Positions 7,465 through 14,723 of a DNA stretch of 64,000 bases are shown here, in pieces. Below the pieces are notes generated by a model. That model did no database searches and was not told the DNA's origin. It saw only the letters and a program-made list of their open reading frames with translations. A program made the position numbers and the translations under genes. The stretch comes from Cellvibrio sp. 79 (GTDB lineage: Bacteria > Pseudomonadota > Gammaproteobacteria > Pseudomonadales > Cellvibrionaceae). Each line of letters begins with the position of its first letter. Position 1 is the stretch's first letter. The DNA is taken from positions 1,922,716 to 1,986,715 of the forward strand of contig MVDH01000001.1 of assembly GCA_003056245.1 (NCBI GenBank). Reading direction: 5' to 3'.

Positions 7465-8789
7465 TACCAACTTCGGTCCGGATTGTCAGTAAACGCCGGC
7501 GGGACGGAATTAGTTTTATCGTGATAACAGCGAATCAACTCCAGCGCCCATTCGTCAGGCACAAGCTCGTCAGCTTCTTGCAGCGAAACAAGTTTGTGGG
7601 TGTAGGCGATGGGGTCACGGATATGTTCACGCCAACCATGTGATGCAGCTGCTGTGTGTCCCAGCAATTGCATGAGCACTAGCTCTTGGCCGTGTAGTGG
7701 AAGTTTTTTAATTTTGCGGTAGATCGCTGGCAAACAGCTGTCGCGGCCAGCTGTGAAAATCATTGTGTACCGCTCGAACACGGCATGGTTAAGCCATGGC
7801 AAGTAGCGATTGCTCCAAGCGTTCTCGTGATCCGAGTTTGTTCCCCAGCGACCTCGACGAGTGATCTCAAGGTAATTCGCCAGACTGAGTTGATCCTGTT
7901 CGCTCTCTATCGCGCGCGCAGTAGATATATTTTTATTATTATTAAAACTACTACTACTACCGCCGGGGAAAGAAATTTTTTTCTCAGCCGAAGTAAAAAT
8001 TCTGCTCTGGTCGTTATCAGCCGGAGAAAGATTCTTTCTCTGGTGGGTTTCCACCGGAGAAGAATTCTTACTCTGGTGATTCGTAAGTACTGATTCCGTA
8101 TAGGTTTCGCTATTTTGGCTAGTTTCCGCGCTGTCATTCACCAGAGAAAGATTCTTTCTCTGGTGACCATCAGATGCCTGGGGTTCGGCAGCGGCGTCCT
8201 CATCCATAACAAACATGCGATTCAAGCGATTTAAAAACACATCACTTTCAGTCGGCGGGTTGGAAGTCTCCAGTGCGCCAATTTCCTGCAGTGCTTTTGC
8301 AGCGGCTTCCCTTAGACGTTTATTTCCTGACTGACACTGACTTTCCAGAAATCGGACATAGGTAGGATCAAAATCCAGTGTGCTAATCAGTGAGAGGGGT
8401 TCGTCATTAAGCAGGTAAATGTCACCAACAAAACGACCCTGCTTGCGTACGGTTTTGCATAAAGTCATCCAGCGTGAAATCCGCAACATATTGCGGCTAG
8501 CGGTCAGCGTCGGTGCCGAACAGCCGATCATTGCCGATAACTCATTCCGTCTCGGCGTCGATCCTGGACGCGTTGGATCAGTGATCGTTAATCGAATGAC
8601 CTGCCACGTCACTTTGTCGATGGCATTCAGATCGCGATTAAGGATCAAATAGCGCGGAAATGAATCATGATGGTTGCCGGTAAATAACACCGCCATACCA
8701 TCGTCATCGTCGCCATAGGAGCGTTGACTAATGAGGTCACGCTCTGCCTTTTCGATCTGTCGCGCAATAATGTCGAGTTCTTTGCTCAT
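7464..8789 (-). CDS. STY4528-type pathogenicity-island replication protein
   Basis: At 441 aa this corresponds by order and sequence character to the STY4528-type replication protein that follows the DUF2857 gene in SPI-7/PFGI-1 elements. Residues 1-150 include a winged-helix-like part (TDPTRPGSTPRRNELSAMIG..., CSAPTLTASRNMLRISRW). A low-complexity middle (about 205-290) contains three HQRKNLS-like repeats plus one degenerate copy, and a conserved C-terminal half follows (YLPWLNHAVFERYTMIF, YRKIKKLPLHGQELV). The repeats in the middle are DNA palindromes, so the gene may contain its own origin. It sits 10 bp downstream of the DUF2857-type gene. Confidence 0.7.
   Translation of the reverse strand: MSKELDIIARQIEKAERDLISQRSYGDDDDGMAVLFTGNHHDSFPRYLILNRDLNAIDKVTWQVIRLTITDPTRPGSTPRRNELSAMIGCSAPTLTASRNMLRISRWMTLCKTVRKQGRFVGDIYLLNDEPLSLISTLDFDPTYVRFLESQCQSGNKRLREAAAKALQEIGALETSNPPTESDVFLNRLNRMFVMDEDAAAEPQASDGHQRKNLSLVNDSAETSQNSETYTESVLTNHQSKNSSPVETHQRKNLSPADNDQSRIFTSAEKKISFPGGSSSSFNNNKNISTARAIESEQDQLSLANYLEITRRGRWGTNSDHENAWSNRYLPWLNHAVFERYTMIFTAGRDSCLPAIYRKIKKLPLHGQELVLMQLLGHTAAASHGWREHIRDPIAYTHKLVSLQEADELVPDEWALELIRCYHDKTNSVPPAFTDNPDRSW
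7985..8166. repeat. Four iteron-like palindromic repeats inside the STY4528-type gene
   Basis: Imperfect palindromes with arms CCAGAGAAAG/CTTTCTCTGG end with CTCTGGTG or CTCTGGTC at 8005-8012, 8038-8045, 8071-8078 and 8158-8165. The first three are spaced exactly 33 bp apart and the last 87 bp. An AT-rich stretch (7926-7949) lies next to them. The spacing of about three helical turns plus AT-rich DNA looks like an iteron origin embedded in a replication gene. Confidence 0.6.
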
Positions 8790-8799
8790 TCTCGTTGCC

Positions 8800-9345
8800 T
8801 TATTGCAATTGCTTTATCGTTATGTAGGCCTGATCCAATGCGATATCAGTTTCCTGATGAAGTGCTATCAGTCTCTCTAGTGGATCTTCGATATCCCGAA
8901 GTTTTTCCCAGGCTCGCAAAACGGTAAGTTCTTCCTCCTCACTTAATACTTCGATACGCCCGCGACTATGCTCGGGCAAACTCATCCGGGAGCGTCGTGC
9001 AGCAAAATCCCGGCGAGTAATACCTTTAAGTTCTTCCAGCATGGGTTGACGTAATCCCGCTCGTATCGCGCGGTTAACTAAGTCGTCCTCAGTGACCTTG
9101 CTATCAGCAAAGCCGAGGTAGAGACGCAGCGTGTGTGGATCAATACGTAGTTGGAACAATGAGCCTTTGAAGTTCGGAAGACAGGCAATGCGGTCAGCCG
9201 ACAAAGCTTTCAGTTGAGAGGCAACGCTTTGGTCGATAGCACCCAGCCCCAATTGATTGAGTAGTTGGCTGTCGCCGTTGCGCAATGCTTCCGCAACCGC
9301 AAGTAAAGCTTGGTGATTTAAAGAGGTGATGTAGTAGTTCTGCAT
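8800..9345 (-). CDS. DUF2857/STY4526-type element replication-region protein
   Basis: This is a 181-aa product from the ATG at 9345 (MQNYYITSLNHQALL), which has a strong AGGAGG site overlapping the parB stop; an upstream in-frame ATG at 9477 lies inside parB and is not needed. Visible segments such as ALRNGDSQLLNQLGLGAIDQ and LLFRIDPHTL-like FQLRIDPHTLRLYLGF resemble the DUF2857 family that sits between parB and the STY4528 gene in these elements. Biochemical function is unknown. Confidence 0.68.
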   Translation of the reverse strand: MQNYYITSLNHQALLAVAEALRNGDSQLLNQLGLGAIDQSVASQLKALSADRIACLPNFKGSLFQLRIDPHTLRLYLGFADSKVTEDDLVNRAIRAGLRQPMLEELKGITRRDFAARRSRMSLPEHSRGRIEVLSEEEELTVLRAWEKLRDIEDPLERLIALHQETDIALDQAYITIKQLQ

Positions 9346-9346
9346 A

Positions 9347-10930
9347 TCATTCACCTCCTGCTTCAACGTTTTCGTTGAGTTTGTGCGGTGCATGTGTGCG
9401 GTAGTCCACCAGCAAACTAACAATGGCTTCCAGTTCAGTGAGTGATTGCCATTGAATTGGGTTGGCATCCGGATCACTGATTTGACGGCCCATCAGTCGG
9501 CCTTTAAAAGCGGTACCAAGTGCGAGCAACGTTAAGAGGTTGTCTTTGGTAAGAGTAGGGCATATCTCCAGCAACTCATTCATTGCGGTCAACAATGAAA
9601 TAGGCGGCGTTAATGCGTGTGAGTACGACCACAAGGTAACCCAATACAGAATCAGGTCAGAATCAAGTTGGGTGGGTGGCAACATCCGGTAACCGGTGTG
9701 CCAGCCATCTTCCTCAAGGTAATCAACATACTCAGCGAGTCCTATCGTATCGGCGTAATCCACTGCTGCCTGGTACGCGAGTTCTTTGAGTGAAGAAACT
9801 TCATAATCTAAAAGGTATTGCAGCGAACTGAGATCACCGTAGACATGACGAACTACAGGGGCTGATTTGGTCACAGCTTCCGAACTGTCTTGTGCATTCT
9901 TGTTTTCAAGGGACGGATCAGTTTTCTGATTGCTACCAGCGTCCAGTGGGCTTTCCACAGGTGGGCGCTTAGGTTGTGCCGGTGGCTTGGCTGCGCCGGT
10001 ACCTGATTGTTTATCCAACTGTGCCTGGGCATTTGCCTCAGTAATAATATCCTTCGGACGATTGCCGCCTTTGGATAAGCCTTCACTAATAGCCTGTACT
10101 TCGGCACGTAATTGCAATATTGGTGAATTAAGTTTTGCGGACATAGCTGAACACAGCTCATACTCCGCTTTGTCTACATCAAATCCATCACCATCCAATG
10201 CTGCGAAAACAGGTTTCCAAACTTCATCAAATGTTCCTTCGTATTCTTGTGCAACAGATTCCCAAAATGTTTTACAGGTTTCGAGCAGCTTCCGGATTTT
10301 TTTAACACGATCAATTCCAACTCCCGCCCAAAACGCCTCTGGAATAACTGGAAAAAGATTCTCATGGGCATACAGCATTTGATTGAGGCTGGTGTCTTTA
10401 AGGGTCCAGCCTTCAGCTGTAATCAATCGAGCAAGTTCTCTGGTCGATAACTCACCTTTTTCAGCTTCCAATTCAATTTTAATTTCATAAGCTGCAATAG
10501 TACGTTCAATGAAAAGGGTATTCCCTTTCATTTCATTCTCAACCATGTGACTAACTAAATTGTCTAGATCACTTGTCCATGGTTCGAAGTCACAATCAAA
10601 TTTAAAAAATTTCTCGTCGCCGGTTTCCTTCCACAGCTCATTCAAGATTTGCAGGCGAGTGTTCCCGCCCTTTTTGATCATGTACGGGTCGGCAGGGTTT
10701 TTTCTTGTAACAATGGGCGGATGGTCTAAACCTTTGTTGCGAATAGACTCCTTAATATCGTCATACAATGGGTTTCGAGTTCTTCTAGGGTTGCGGTTAT
10801 ACGCAATCAGAATGTCCAGTGTTACCGGCACGCGAGTTTTAATAGCAGGATCGGGCAGAATTAAATCTGCGGACGAGGTCTCACCTAGATGCGGTTTGTT
10901 AAGGCGATCTGCGATAGAGGGCTTATTCAT
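9347..10930 (-). CDS. parB: ParB-family partition protein of the element
   Basis: At 527 aa it has a ParB nuclease-like N-terminal domain: NPRRTRNPLYDDIKESI, then LDHPPIVTRKNP, and the diagnostic GGNTRLQIL near residue 90. A middle HTH-like region (STRELARLITAEGW...) and a long C-terminal part with a Pro/Lys-rich linker (about 300-350) follow. This size and architecture match the large ParB of PFGI-1-class elements. It should bind centromere sites and work with ParA; the TTCGAA palindromes are candidate targets (inference). The ATG at 10930 overlaps the stop of the 51-aa ORF (TGATG arrangement), indicating coupling. Confidence 0.85.
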   Translation of the reverse strand: MNKPSIADRLNKPHLGETSSADLILPDPAIKTRVPVTLDILIAYNRNPRRTRNPLYDDIKESIRNKGLDHPPIVTRKNPADPYMIKKGGNTRLQILNELWKETGDEKFFKFDCDFEPWTSDLDNLVSHMVENEMKGNTLFIERTIAAYEIKIELEAEKGELSTRELARLITAEGWTLKDTSLNQMLYAHENLFPVIPEAFWAGVGIDRVKKIRKLLETCKTFWESVAQEYEGTFDEVWKPVFAALDGDGFDVDKAEYELCSAMSAKLNSPILQLRAEVQAISEGLSKGGNRPKDIITEANAQAQLDKQSGTGAAKPPAQPKRPPVESPLDAGSNQKTDPSLENKNAQDSSEAVTKSAPVVRHVYGDLSSLQYLLDYEVSSLKELAYQAAVDYADTIGLAEYVDYLEEDGWHTGYRMLPPTQLDSDLILYWVTLWSYSHALTPPISLLTAMNELLEICPTLTKDNLLTLLALGTAFKGRLMGRQISDPDANPIQWQSLTELEAIVSLLVDYRTHAPHKLNENVEAGGE

Positions 10931-11085
10931 CACGCCTCTCCTTGTTTTTGCTGCAGGTCGCTAAGTCGTTGCGCATATTCTGGAGTGTCGGGTGTAATGC
11001 ACAGGTGGGGCGGCGTTAAATCGCCTACCCAATCCAATTGCTCCTCGGAACGCTGACCGAGGTTAACGATATTTGTAGTTTCCAT
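10930..11085 (-). CDS. 51-aa protein encoded between parA and parB
   Basis: This short frame (METTNIVNLGQRSEEQLDWVG...) starts at an ATG 10 bp downstream of the parA stop, with GAGG just upstream. It ends in a TGA that overlaps the parB ATG. The tight overlap on both sides argues that it is translated. It has no recognisable domain; the end is Gln/Lys-rich (LSDLQQKQGEA). A small accessory or regulator in the partition operon is a plausible guess. Confidence 0.6.
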   Translation of the reverse strand: METTNIVNLGQRSEEQLDWVGDLTPPHLCITPDTPEYAQRLSDLQQKQGEA

Positions 11086-11094
11086 GGCTCAACC

Positions 11095-11940
11095 TCACGC
11101 ATTCCATTCGGGCTTGATGCCATAGAGTTTCGGTTCTAATTCGTACACTAGCTCCAGCAAGGTATCCAATGCGGAGCGGGTTGGGCCTTCGCGGGAGGGC
11201 TCATGACGATGGGCGGGAATGCCTAACCCCGCTGCTTCTGAATACGCTTTGAGGGTGGGTATGACGGTGTTCAGCACCGTGACATGGCCGTCAGTTTCCT
11301 TATCGAAAGTGCAACGTAAATGGTTGGATACTTCGGTTGCTGTAGTTGTGCGGTCCCACAGATTAATTAACACTTTCACTGGAGGCATTGGCCGTCCGGT
11401 TATACTGTGAAAGCCCGGTTTTGGTTTAAATTTGTTCACTAACTCAATTGTGCCGTGAATGAATTCCCGCGAGTCTAATATTTGGGGTTTGATAGGGGAC
11501 AGAAGTACATCGGCGGCCATGATCACCGATTCCTGGATTATGCCGCTCGCCCCTTGGGTGTCGATGAAAATATAGTCATATTCAGATAGCTGCTCTAATG
11601 CATGGCGCAGGTGCTGGAAGTGGAGAATAGATTCTCGTAAAAAGTTGGGTATTTTCCCCTCGCTCCCCTTATCGTCATTTAAAATGATGTCCAAGTTGGG
11701 TATTACGGTGTTCGAAATACATCCAGCGGTGCTCGCTGAGCGATAGACTTGGCTAAGGCCATAAGGTGCAGATTCGATGAGCTCAAAGAAACGCGACATT
11801 GATTGTTGCGGGTCTGCATCTATCAGTAGAACTCTCTGCTTCATATCGGCTAATATGGCGCCCAAGTTGGCGCCTTGAGTGGTTTTACCGACACCACCCT
11901 TTGTGCAAAAAATACCGTAGGTTTTTGATTTTAAAGACAT
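11095..11940 (-). CDS. parA: ParA/Soj partition ATPase of the element
   Basis: This 281-aa protein has a deviant Walker A motif KGGVGKTT (residues 14-21), the A' motif LLIDADPQQS (about 38-47), and a Walker B-like YIFIDTQGA near 126. ParA ATPases move ParB-bound DNA or help keep integrated elements from being lost. It is the first gene inside the element end, only about 70 bp from the tRNA-derived att site, as soj is in PAPI-1/pKLC102-type elements. An imperfect palindrome at 11953-11972 lies in its leader. Confidence 0.92.
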   Translation of the reverse strand: MSLKSKTYGIFCTKGGVGKTTQGANLGAILADMKQRVLLIDADPQQSMSRFFELIESAPYGLSQVYRSASTAGCISNTVIPNLDIILNDDKGSEGKIPNFLRESILHFQHLRHALEQLSEYDYIFIDTQGASGIIQESVIMAADVLLSPIKPQILDSREFIHGTIELVNKFKPKPGFHSITGRPMPPVKVLINLWDRTTTATEVSNHLRCTFDKETDGHVTVLNTVIPTLKAYSEAAGLGIPAHRHEPSREGPTRSALDTLLELVYELEPKLYGIKPEWNA

Positions 11941-11952
11941 TTTTGAACCTCC

Positions 11953-11972
11953 AACGTCAGATTTCTGATGTT
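11953..11972. promoter_or_regulatory. Inverted repeat in the parA leader
   Basis: AACGTCAGATTTCTGATGTT has 9-bp arms with one mismatch and is centred 20-25 bp upstream of the parA start. It is placed for autoregulation of the par operon. A separate 8-bp inverted repeat, ACACTGCC (11978-11985) and GGCAGTGT (12005-12012), flanks the approach to the att site. Confidence 0.4.
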
Positions 11973-12012
11973 AGAGGACACTGCCTGTAATAAACCCCTG
12001 CACTGGCAGTGT

Positions 12013-12050
12013 TGAGGTCAGCGGTTCGATCCCGCTTAGCTCCACCAAAT
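12013..12050 (+). other. att site: 3' end of a tRNA-Ala gene
   Basis: Bases 12014-12047 reproduce the T-arm, acceptor strand and CCA of a tRNA-Ala: GAGGTCAGCGG, then TTCGATCCCGCTTAGC, then TCCACCA. The bases before 12013 do not fold into the rest of a tRNA, so this is a truncated copy, not a gene. Site-specific integration into a tRNA 3' end leaves such a copy at one element boundary. It marks the right end of the element; the intact tRNA and the integrase should lie at the other end, outside the window. Confidence 0.75.
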
Positions 12051-12055
12051 AAAAT

Positions 12056-12091
12056 GAAAACCCCCGTATGCCGCAGGCATACGGGGGTTTT
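12056..12091 (+). terminator. Terminator behind the tRNA-Ala remnant
   Basis: CCCCCGTATGCC (12061-12072) and GGCATACGGGGG (12076-12087) form a perfect 12-bp stem with a GCA loop, flanked by A and T runs. It works on paper in both directions and is probably the original terminator of the tRNA gene. Confidence 0.85.
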
Positions 12092-12126
12092 CATTTTCTA
12101 TTGCTGAATTTTTTTGCGGGATCGTT

Positions 12127-12272
12127 CGTGGCCCCGGTTCACAAAACGGCAGGACAGCCGTTTTGCACAGCGAAGCTGCCCGAAGGGCGAAGCACATGGA
12201 TGTGCTGAGTGCATCCCGCGGTGGTGATGGTATAAGCTAAGCTCTGGATTGGCAGGGTTTGGGTTAGGCTGA
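12127..12272. other. Hairpin-rich spacer between two tRNA-end copies
   Basis: There is no ORF here. The stretch carries CAAAACGGC/GCCGTTTTG (12142-12150 with 12157-12165) and AGCACAT/ATGTGCT (12191-12197 with 12200-12206). The composition, richer in GC than its surroundings, suggests a small palindromic repeat element, but no second copy is visible in the window. Confidence 0.4.
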
Positions 12273-12287
12273 TTAGCTCCACCAAAT
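12273..12287 (+). repeat. Second partial copy of the tRNA 3' end
   Basis: TTAGCTCCACCAAAT repeats 12036-12050 exactly. Like the first copy it is followed within a few bases by a strong terminator hairpin. This may be a scar of an earlier integration into the same or a related tRNA gene. Confidence 0.5.
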
Positions 12288-12290
12288 TAA

Positions 12291-12323
12291 AAACCCGCTT
12301 ATCGTGAGATAAGCGGATTTTTT
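12291..12323 (+). terminator. Terminator behind the second tRNA-end copy
   Basis: CCGCTTATC (12295-12303) and GATAAGCGG (12308-12316) form a 9-bp stem with a GTGA loop, followed by ATTTTTT. It lies just upstream of the retron promoter and would insulate it. Confidence 0.85.
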
Positions 12324-12393
12324 GTTTATCCGGTTTTGTTTTCAGTGTGGTGTTCCTAATTTTGAAAAAAGCATCTGTGTAATTTAAGTGTAA

Positions 12394-12422
12394 TTGACAG
12401 GTTGTGCTCGAAACACTAATAC
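12394..12422 (+). promoter_or_regulatory. Sigma-70 promoter of the retron
   Basis: TTGACA at 12394-12399 and TAATAC at 12417-12422 are separated by exactly 17 bp. The predicted transcription start, at about 12429-12431, coincides with the first base of the a1 arm of the msr-msd RNA. Confidence 0.75.
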
Positions 12423-12429
12423 TGTCACC

Positions 12430-12575
12430 CGCTTTTACGTGAATAAAGCCTATGGCTTAGTCGGGTGTTTAGCCAGACTCTATTTTATTGGGTGGTTTTA
12501 TTCCGCAGATAACATCTGCGTATCTCCACTTCGTTACGATCCACAGATGTTATCTGCGGACGCTTAGGTAAAAGC
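12430..12575 (+). ncRNA. Retron msr-msd non-coding RNA
   Basis: The a1 arm GCTTTTAC (12431-12438) pairs with the a2 arm GTAAAAGC (12568-12575). Between them lie a msr hairpin AAGCC/GGCTT (12446-12450 with 12454-12458) and a perfect 16-bp msd stem starting CCGCAGATAA (12503-12518 with 12544-12559) closed by a 25-nt loop. This is the normal retron layout: short a1/a2 duplex, small msr stems, long msd hairpin, and the coding genes directly downstream. G12439, right after a1, is a candidate priming guanosine. The family assignment rests on structure and on the adjacent retron genes; exact ends are predicted. Confidence 0.8.
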
Positions 12576-12612
12576 TTCTTTAGTTCTTTTGATAGGATTA
12601 CGATACTAATAA

Positions 12613-13569
12613 ATGCAGGATCCTCGAATTGATTTTTTAAATGATATAGCCATGGATGGATCGAGGGTCATTTATTCTGAATCGCCGATCGTACTTCTTT
12701 GCGGGGGAAAGGCGCCTCAAAAGGAGCGTCCCAATGATGCCGATCCTCCTCTTTCTTCCCTCAGGCATGCCATTACTTTAGAGCACACATCATTTGAAAT
12801 ATTCATGCCGGAAGAAATTACTGACTGGCATATTGATGGCATATATCAAAACTTAATGGATTGTGAAGCAGATTTATCTGGGATTTGCTCACTGGTTGTA
12901 ATTGTGCTTGAGAGTCCAGGTGCTATAGCTGAGTTAGGTGCATTCTCTCAGTTAACTGATTTAAGCCATCGATTAATGGTTATTACCTCAGATTCGTTTT
13001 CTACGGATTCATTTATTGAGCTGGGCATACTGCGCCATATTAGATCTCAAAATAATAGTGGTAGTGTGAGATCCTATCCTTGGGTTGTGCCAGACAATGA
13101 AGAGATGAGTTTTAAAATTGATAGCTCAGTTGTTCATGACGTTATAAATGATGTGAGTGATCAACTTTTAACAATTCCTCAGAACCCCGTTTTTAAGCGG
13201 CATAACAACTCACATGTTATTGCCTTAATTTATCAAATGATACACCTCTTCATTGCTCTTAAGCTGAGTGAGATTCTTGAGTATTTAAAATCTTTAGATA
13301 TTGATATTGATGAAAGACAGCTTGTTCGTAAGCTGTTTTTGCTTGAGCGATTTAAAATTATCTTTAAAGATACCTACAGCGATTCAACATATTATGCGAT
13401 TAACAGTGATTCATTTCATCGCATAAGATTTTTTCATAAAGAAAAAAGTAAAGTGGTTGATCTTGTGAGAATTAAAGCAAGTTGTAGTGTTTTTTACGGT
13501 GCTTCTAATGATCGGCATAGAATTGGCTTCTTAAAGAAAATTTCAAATAGGAGGGGTGCTAATGAATAA
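12613..13569 (+). CDS. Retron effector: nucleoside deoxyribosyltransferase-like plus winged helix
   Basis: This 318-aa protein lies between the msr-msd RNA and the reverse transcriptase. The N-terminal half (about 1-190) reads like the deoxyribosyltransferase-like fold of Ec86/St85-type retron effectors: SPIVLLCGG near residue 25, and the acidic loop LESPGAIAELGAFS near 98-111, where the family keeps its catalytic Glu. The C-terminal part (about 195-318) looks like a winged-helix DNA-binding domain. In Ec86 the homologous effector forms a complex with the reverse transcriptase and msDNA and is released or activated on phage infection; the same role here is inference. It overlaps the RT gene by 8 bp. 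Confidence 0.85.
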   Translation: MQDPRIDFLNDIAMDGSRVIYSESPIVLLCGGKAPQKERPNDADPPLSSLRHAITLEHTSFEIFMPEEITDWHIDGIYQNLMDCEADLSGICSLVVIVLESPGAIAELGAFSQLTDLSHRLMVITSDSFSTDSFIELGILRHIRSQNNSGSVRSYPWVVPDNEEMSFKIDSSVVHDVINDVSDQLLTIPQNPVFKRHNNSHVIALIYQMIHLFIALKLSEILEYLKSLDIDIDERQLVRKLFLLERFKIIFKDTYSDSTYYAINSDSFHRIRFFHKEKSKVVDLVRIKASCSVFYGASNDRHRIGFLKKISNRRGANE

Positions 13570-14506
13570 ATCCCTTTTGCAGGAAATTAGCGAAAGCTTT
13601 TTCATGTCTGAAATTCAAATCGAGAGAATATTTGTACGGGCTCCTTATGCCTATAAGCTTTACACTATTCCTAAGCGCTCTGGTGGGCTAAGAAATATTG
13701 CCCAGCCAGCAAAGGAAACAAAATACGTCCAAAGTTGGCTAATTCATAATGTGTTCTCATCATTGCCAGTCCATGATTGTGCCATGGCATATAAGTCAGG
13801 CTCTAGTATCAAAGAGAATGCGCTAGCTCATGTGGAGAAGCCATATTTAGTTAAATTTGATTTTAAAGATTTTTTTACCTCTATTAAAGAAGCTAACTTA
13901 ATAGCTCATTTTCAGCTTTATTTAGGGGGTCGATTTTCTTCGGAAGAGATCAAATATTTAGCTAGAATATCATGCATAAAATATAAGCATGCGACAGAAA
14001 AATGCCTAAGCGTAGGTGCTCCTAGCTCTCCGATCTTGTCTAATTCTATTTTATTTGAGTTTGATAAAAGCGTACATGAATGGTGTGTTTCAAAAAATAT
14101 CGTTTATACACGGTATGCAGATGATCTGACATTCTCTCTTCGTGAGAAAGGAATGGCCTCTACTATAGAGGCAGAGGTGCGTAATTTTGCTAAAACCAAA
14201 TGTGTTGTAAATTTAAGATTTAATCAAAAAAAGACGACACATTTATCCAAAAAATGTCAGCGTAGAATAACCGGATTGGTCATCACTAATGAAGATAAAA
14301 TTTCTCTTGGTAGGGATAGAAAAAGAGAAATTAAGGCTTTAATTCACCAACATTTGCTTGGGATGTTGAATGCCGATCAAGTCTCTAATTTACAAGGGTT
14401 GCTTGGTTTTGCTAAAAATATCGAGCCGAGTTTTTTGTTTTCTTTGTACAAAAAATACACATTTGAGGTCGTTAATGGAATTATAAGATCGCGCAAAACG
14501 AAGTAA
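13562..14506 (+). CDS. Retron reverse transcriptase
   Basis: This RT is about 314 aa from the ATG at 13562, with AGGAGGGG just upstream; a GTG at 13556 would add two residues. Using the GTG frame, the retron-specific NALAH (NAxxH) motif is at 88-92, the first catalytic Asp lies in FDFKDFF (101-107), GAPSSP is at 154-159, YADD at 187-190, and the retron VTG-type motif appears as ITG at 238-240. It should copy the msd part of the adjacent RNA into msDNA. The length and the order ncRNA-effector-RT match type II-A retrons such as Ec86. No frame damage is seen. Confidence 0.93.
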   Translation: MNKSLLQEISESFFMSEIQIERIFVRAPYAYKLYTIPKRSGGLRNIAQPAKETKYVQSWLIHNVFSSLPVHDCAMAYKSGSSIKENALAHVEKPYLVKFDFKDFFTSIKEANLIAHFQLYLGGRFSSEEIKYLARISCIKYKHATEKCLSVGAPSSPILSNSILFEFDKSVHEWCVSKNIVYTRYADDLTFSLREKGMASTIEAEVRNFAKTKCVVNLRFNQKKTTHLSKKCQRRITGLVITNEDKISLGRDRKREIKALIHQHLLGMLNADQVSNLQGLLGFAKNIEPSFLFSLYKKYTFEVVNGIIRSRKTK

Positions 14507-14514
14507 TTTTCTTT

Positions 14515-14676
14515 CTGATCGCAAACAATCCCCCGCACCTGAAACAACAAATCCCCCAATCCCGCAATTGCCTGCGCAGGCAATGCCACCTCTTGAGTAA
14601 TTTTCTCGCATAGTGATTGCAGCAAAACAATTTGCTCTTGCAGTTGAGTGGTTTGTTCTTCTTGTGTTTTTTTAGG
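14515..14676 (-). pseudogene. Fragment of the 105-aa repeat-family gene (copy A)
   Basis: The minus strand encodes EEQTTQLQEQIVLLQSLCEK and continues through the AGLGDLLFQVRGIV region, closely matching the second half of the genes at 16477-16794 and 20936-21250. The first half and the stop codon are missing; the left end abuts the retron RT stop and the right end stops near a long hairpin at 14681. It is a remnant left by recombination or insertion. Confidence 0.8.
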
Positions 14677-14680
14677 TGGG

Positions 14681-14716
14681 TGTCGAATAAGTCCAGCGCT
14701 TTGGACTTATTCGACA
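14681..14716. terminator. 15-bp perfect hairpin
   Basis: TGTCGAATAAGTCCA (14681-14695) pairs with TGGACTTATTCGACA (14702-14716) around a GCGCTT loop. It lies just beyond the stop of the DUF3037 gene and may terminate it, although no T-run follows immediately. It also marks the point where the repeat-family fragment ends. Confidence 0.5.
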
Positions 14717-14723
14717 GGGTGGA

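Noticed and set aside
7206-7643. Plus-strand frame of 145 aa over the palindrome cluster
   Set aside because: It is created by the repeated TTCGAA palindromes, has no ribosome-binding site, and covers the end of a well-supported minus-strand gene.
7314-8166. CRISPR-like array
   Set aside because: The units are palindromes with irregular spacing and partly coding DNA; there are no uniform spacers and no cas genes.
12426-12467. CACCCG/CGGGTG pairing as the base of the retron RNA
   Set aside because: The promoter places transcript start after most of the CACCCG arm, so the a1/a2 pairing at 12431-12438 and 12568-12575 is the better base.
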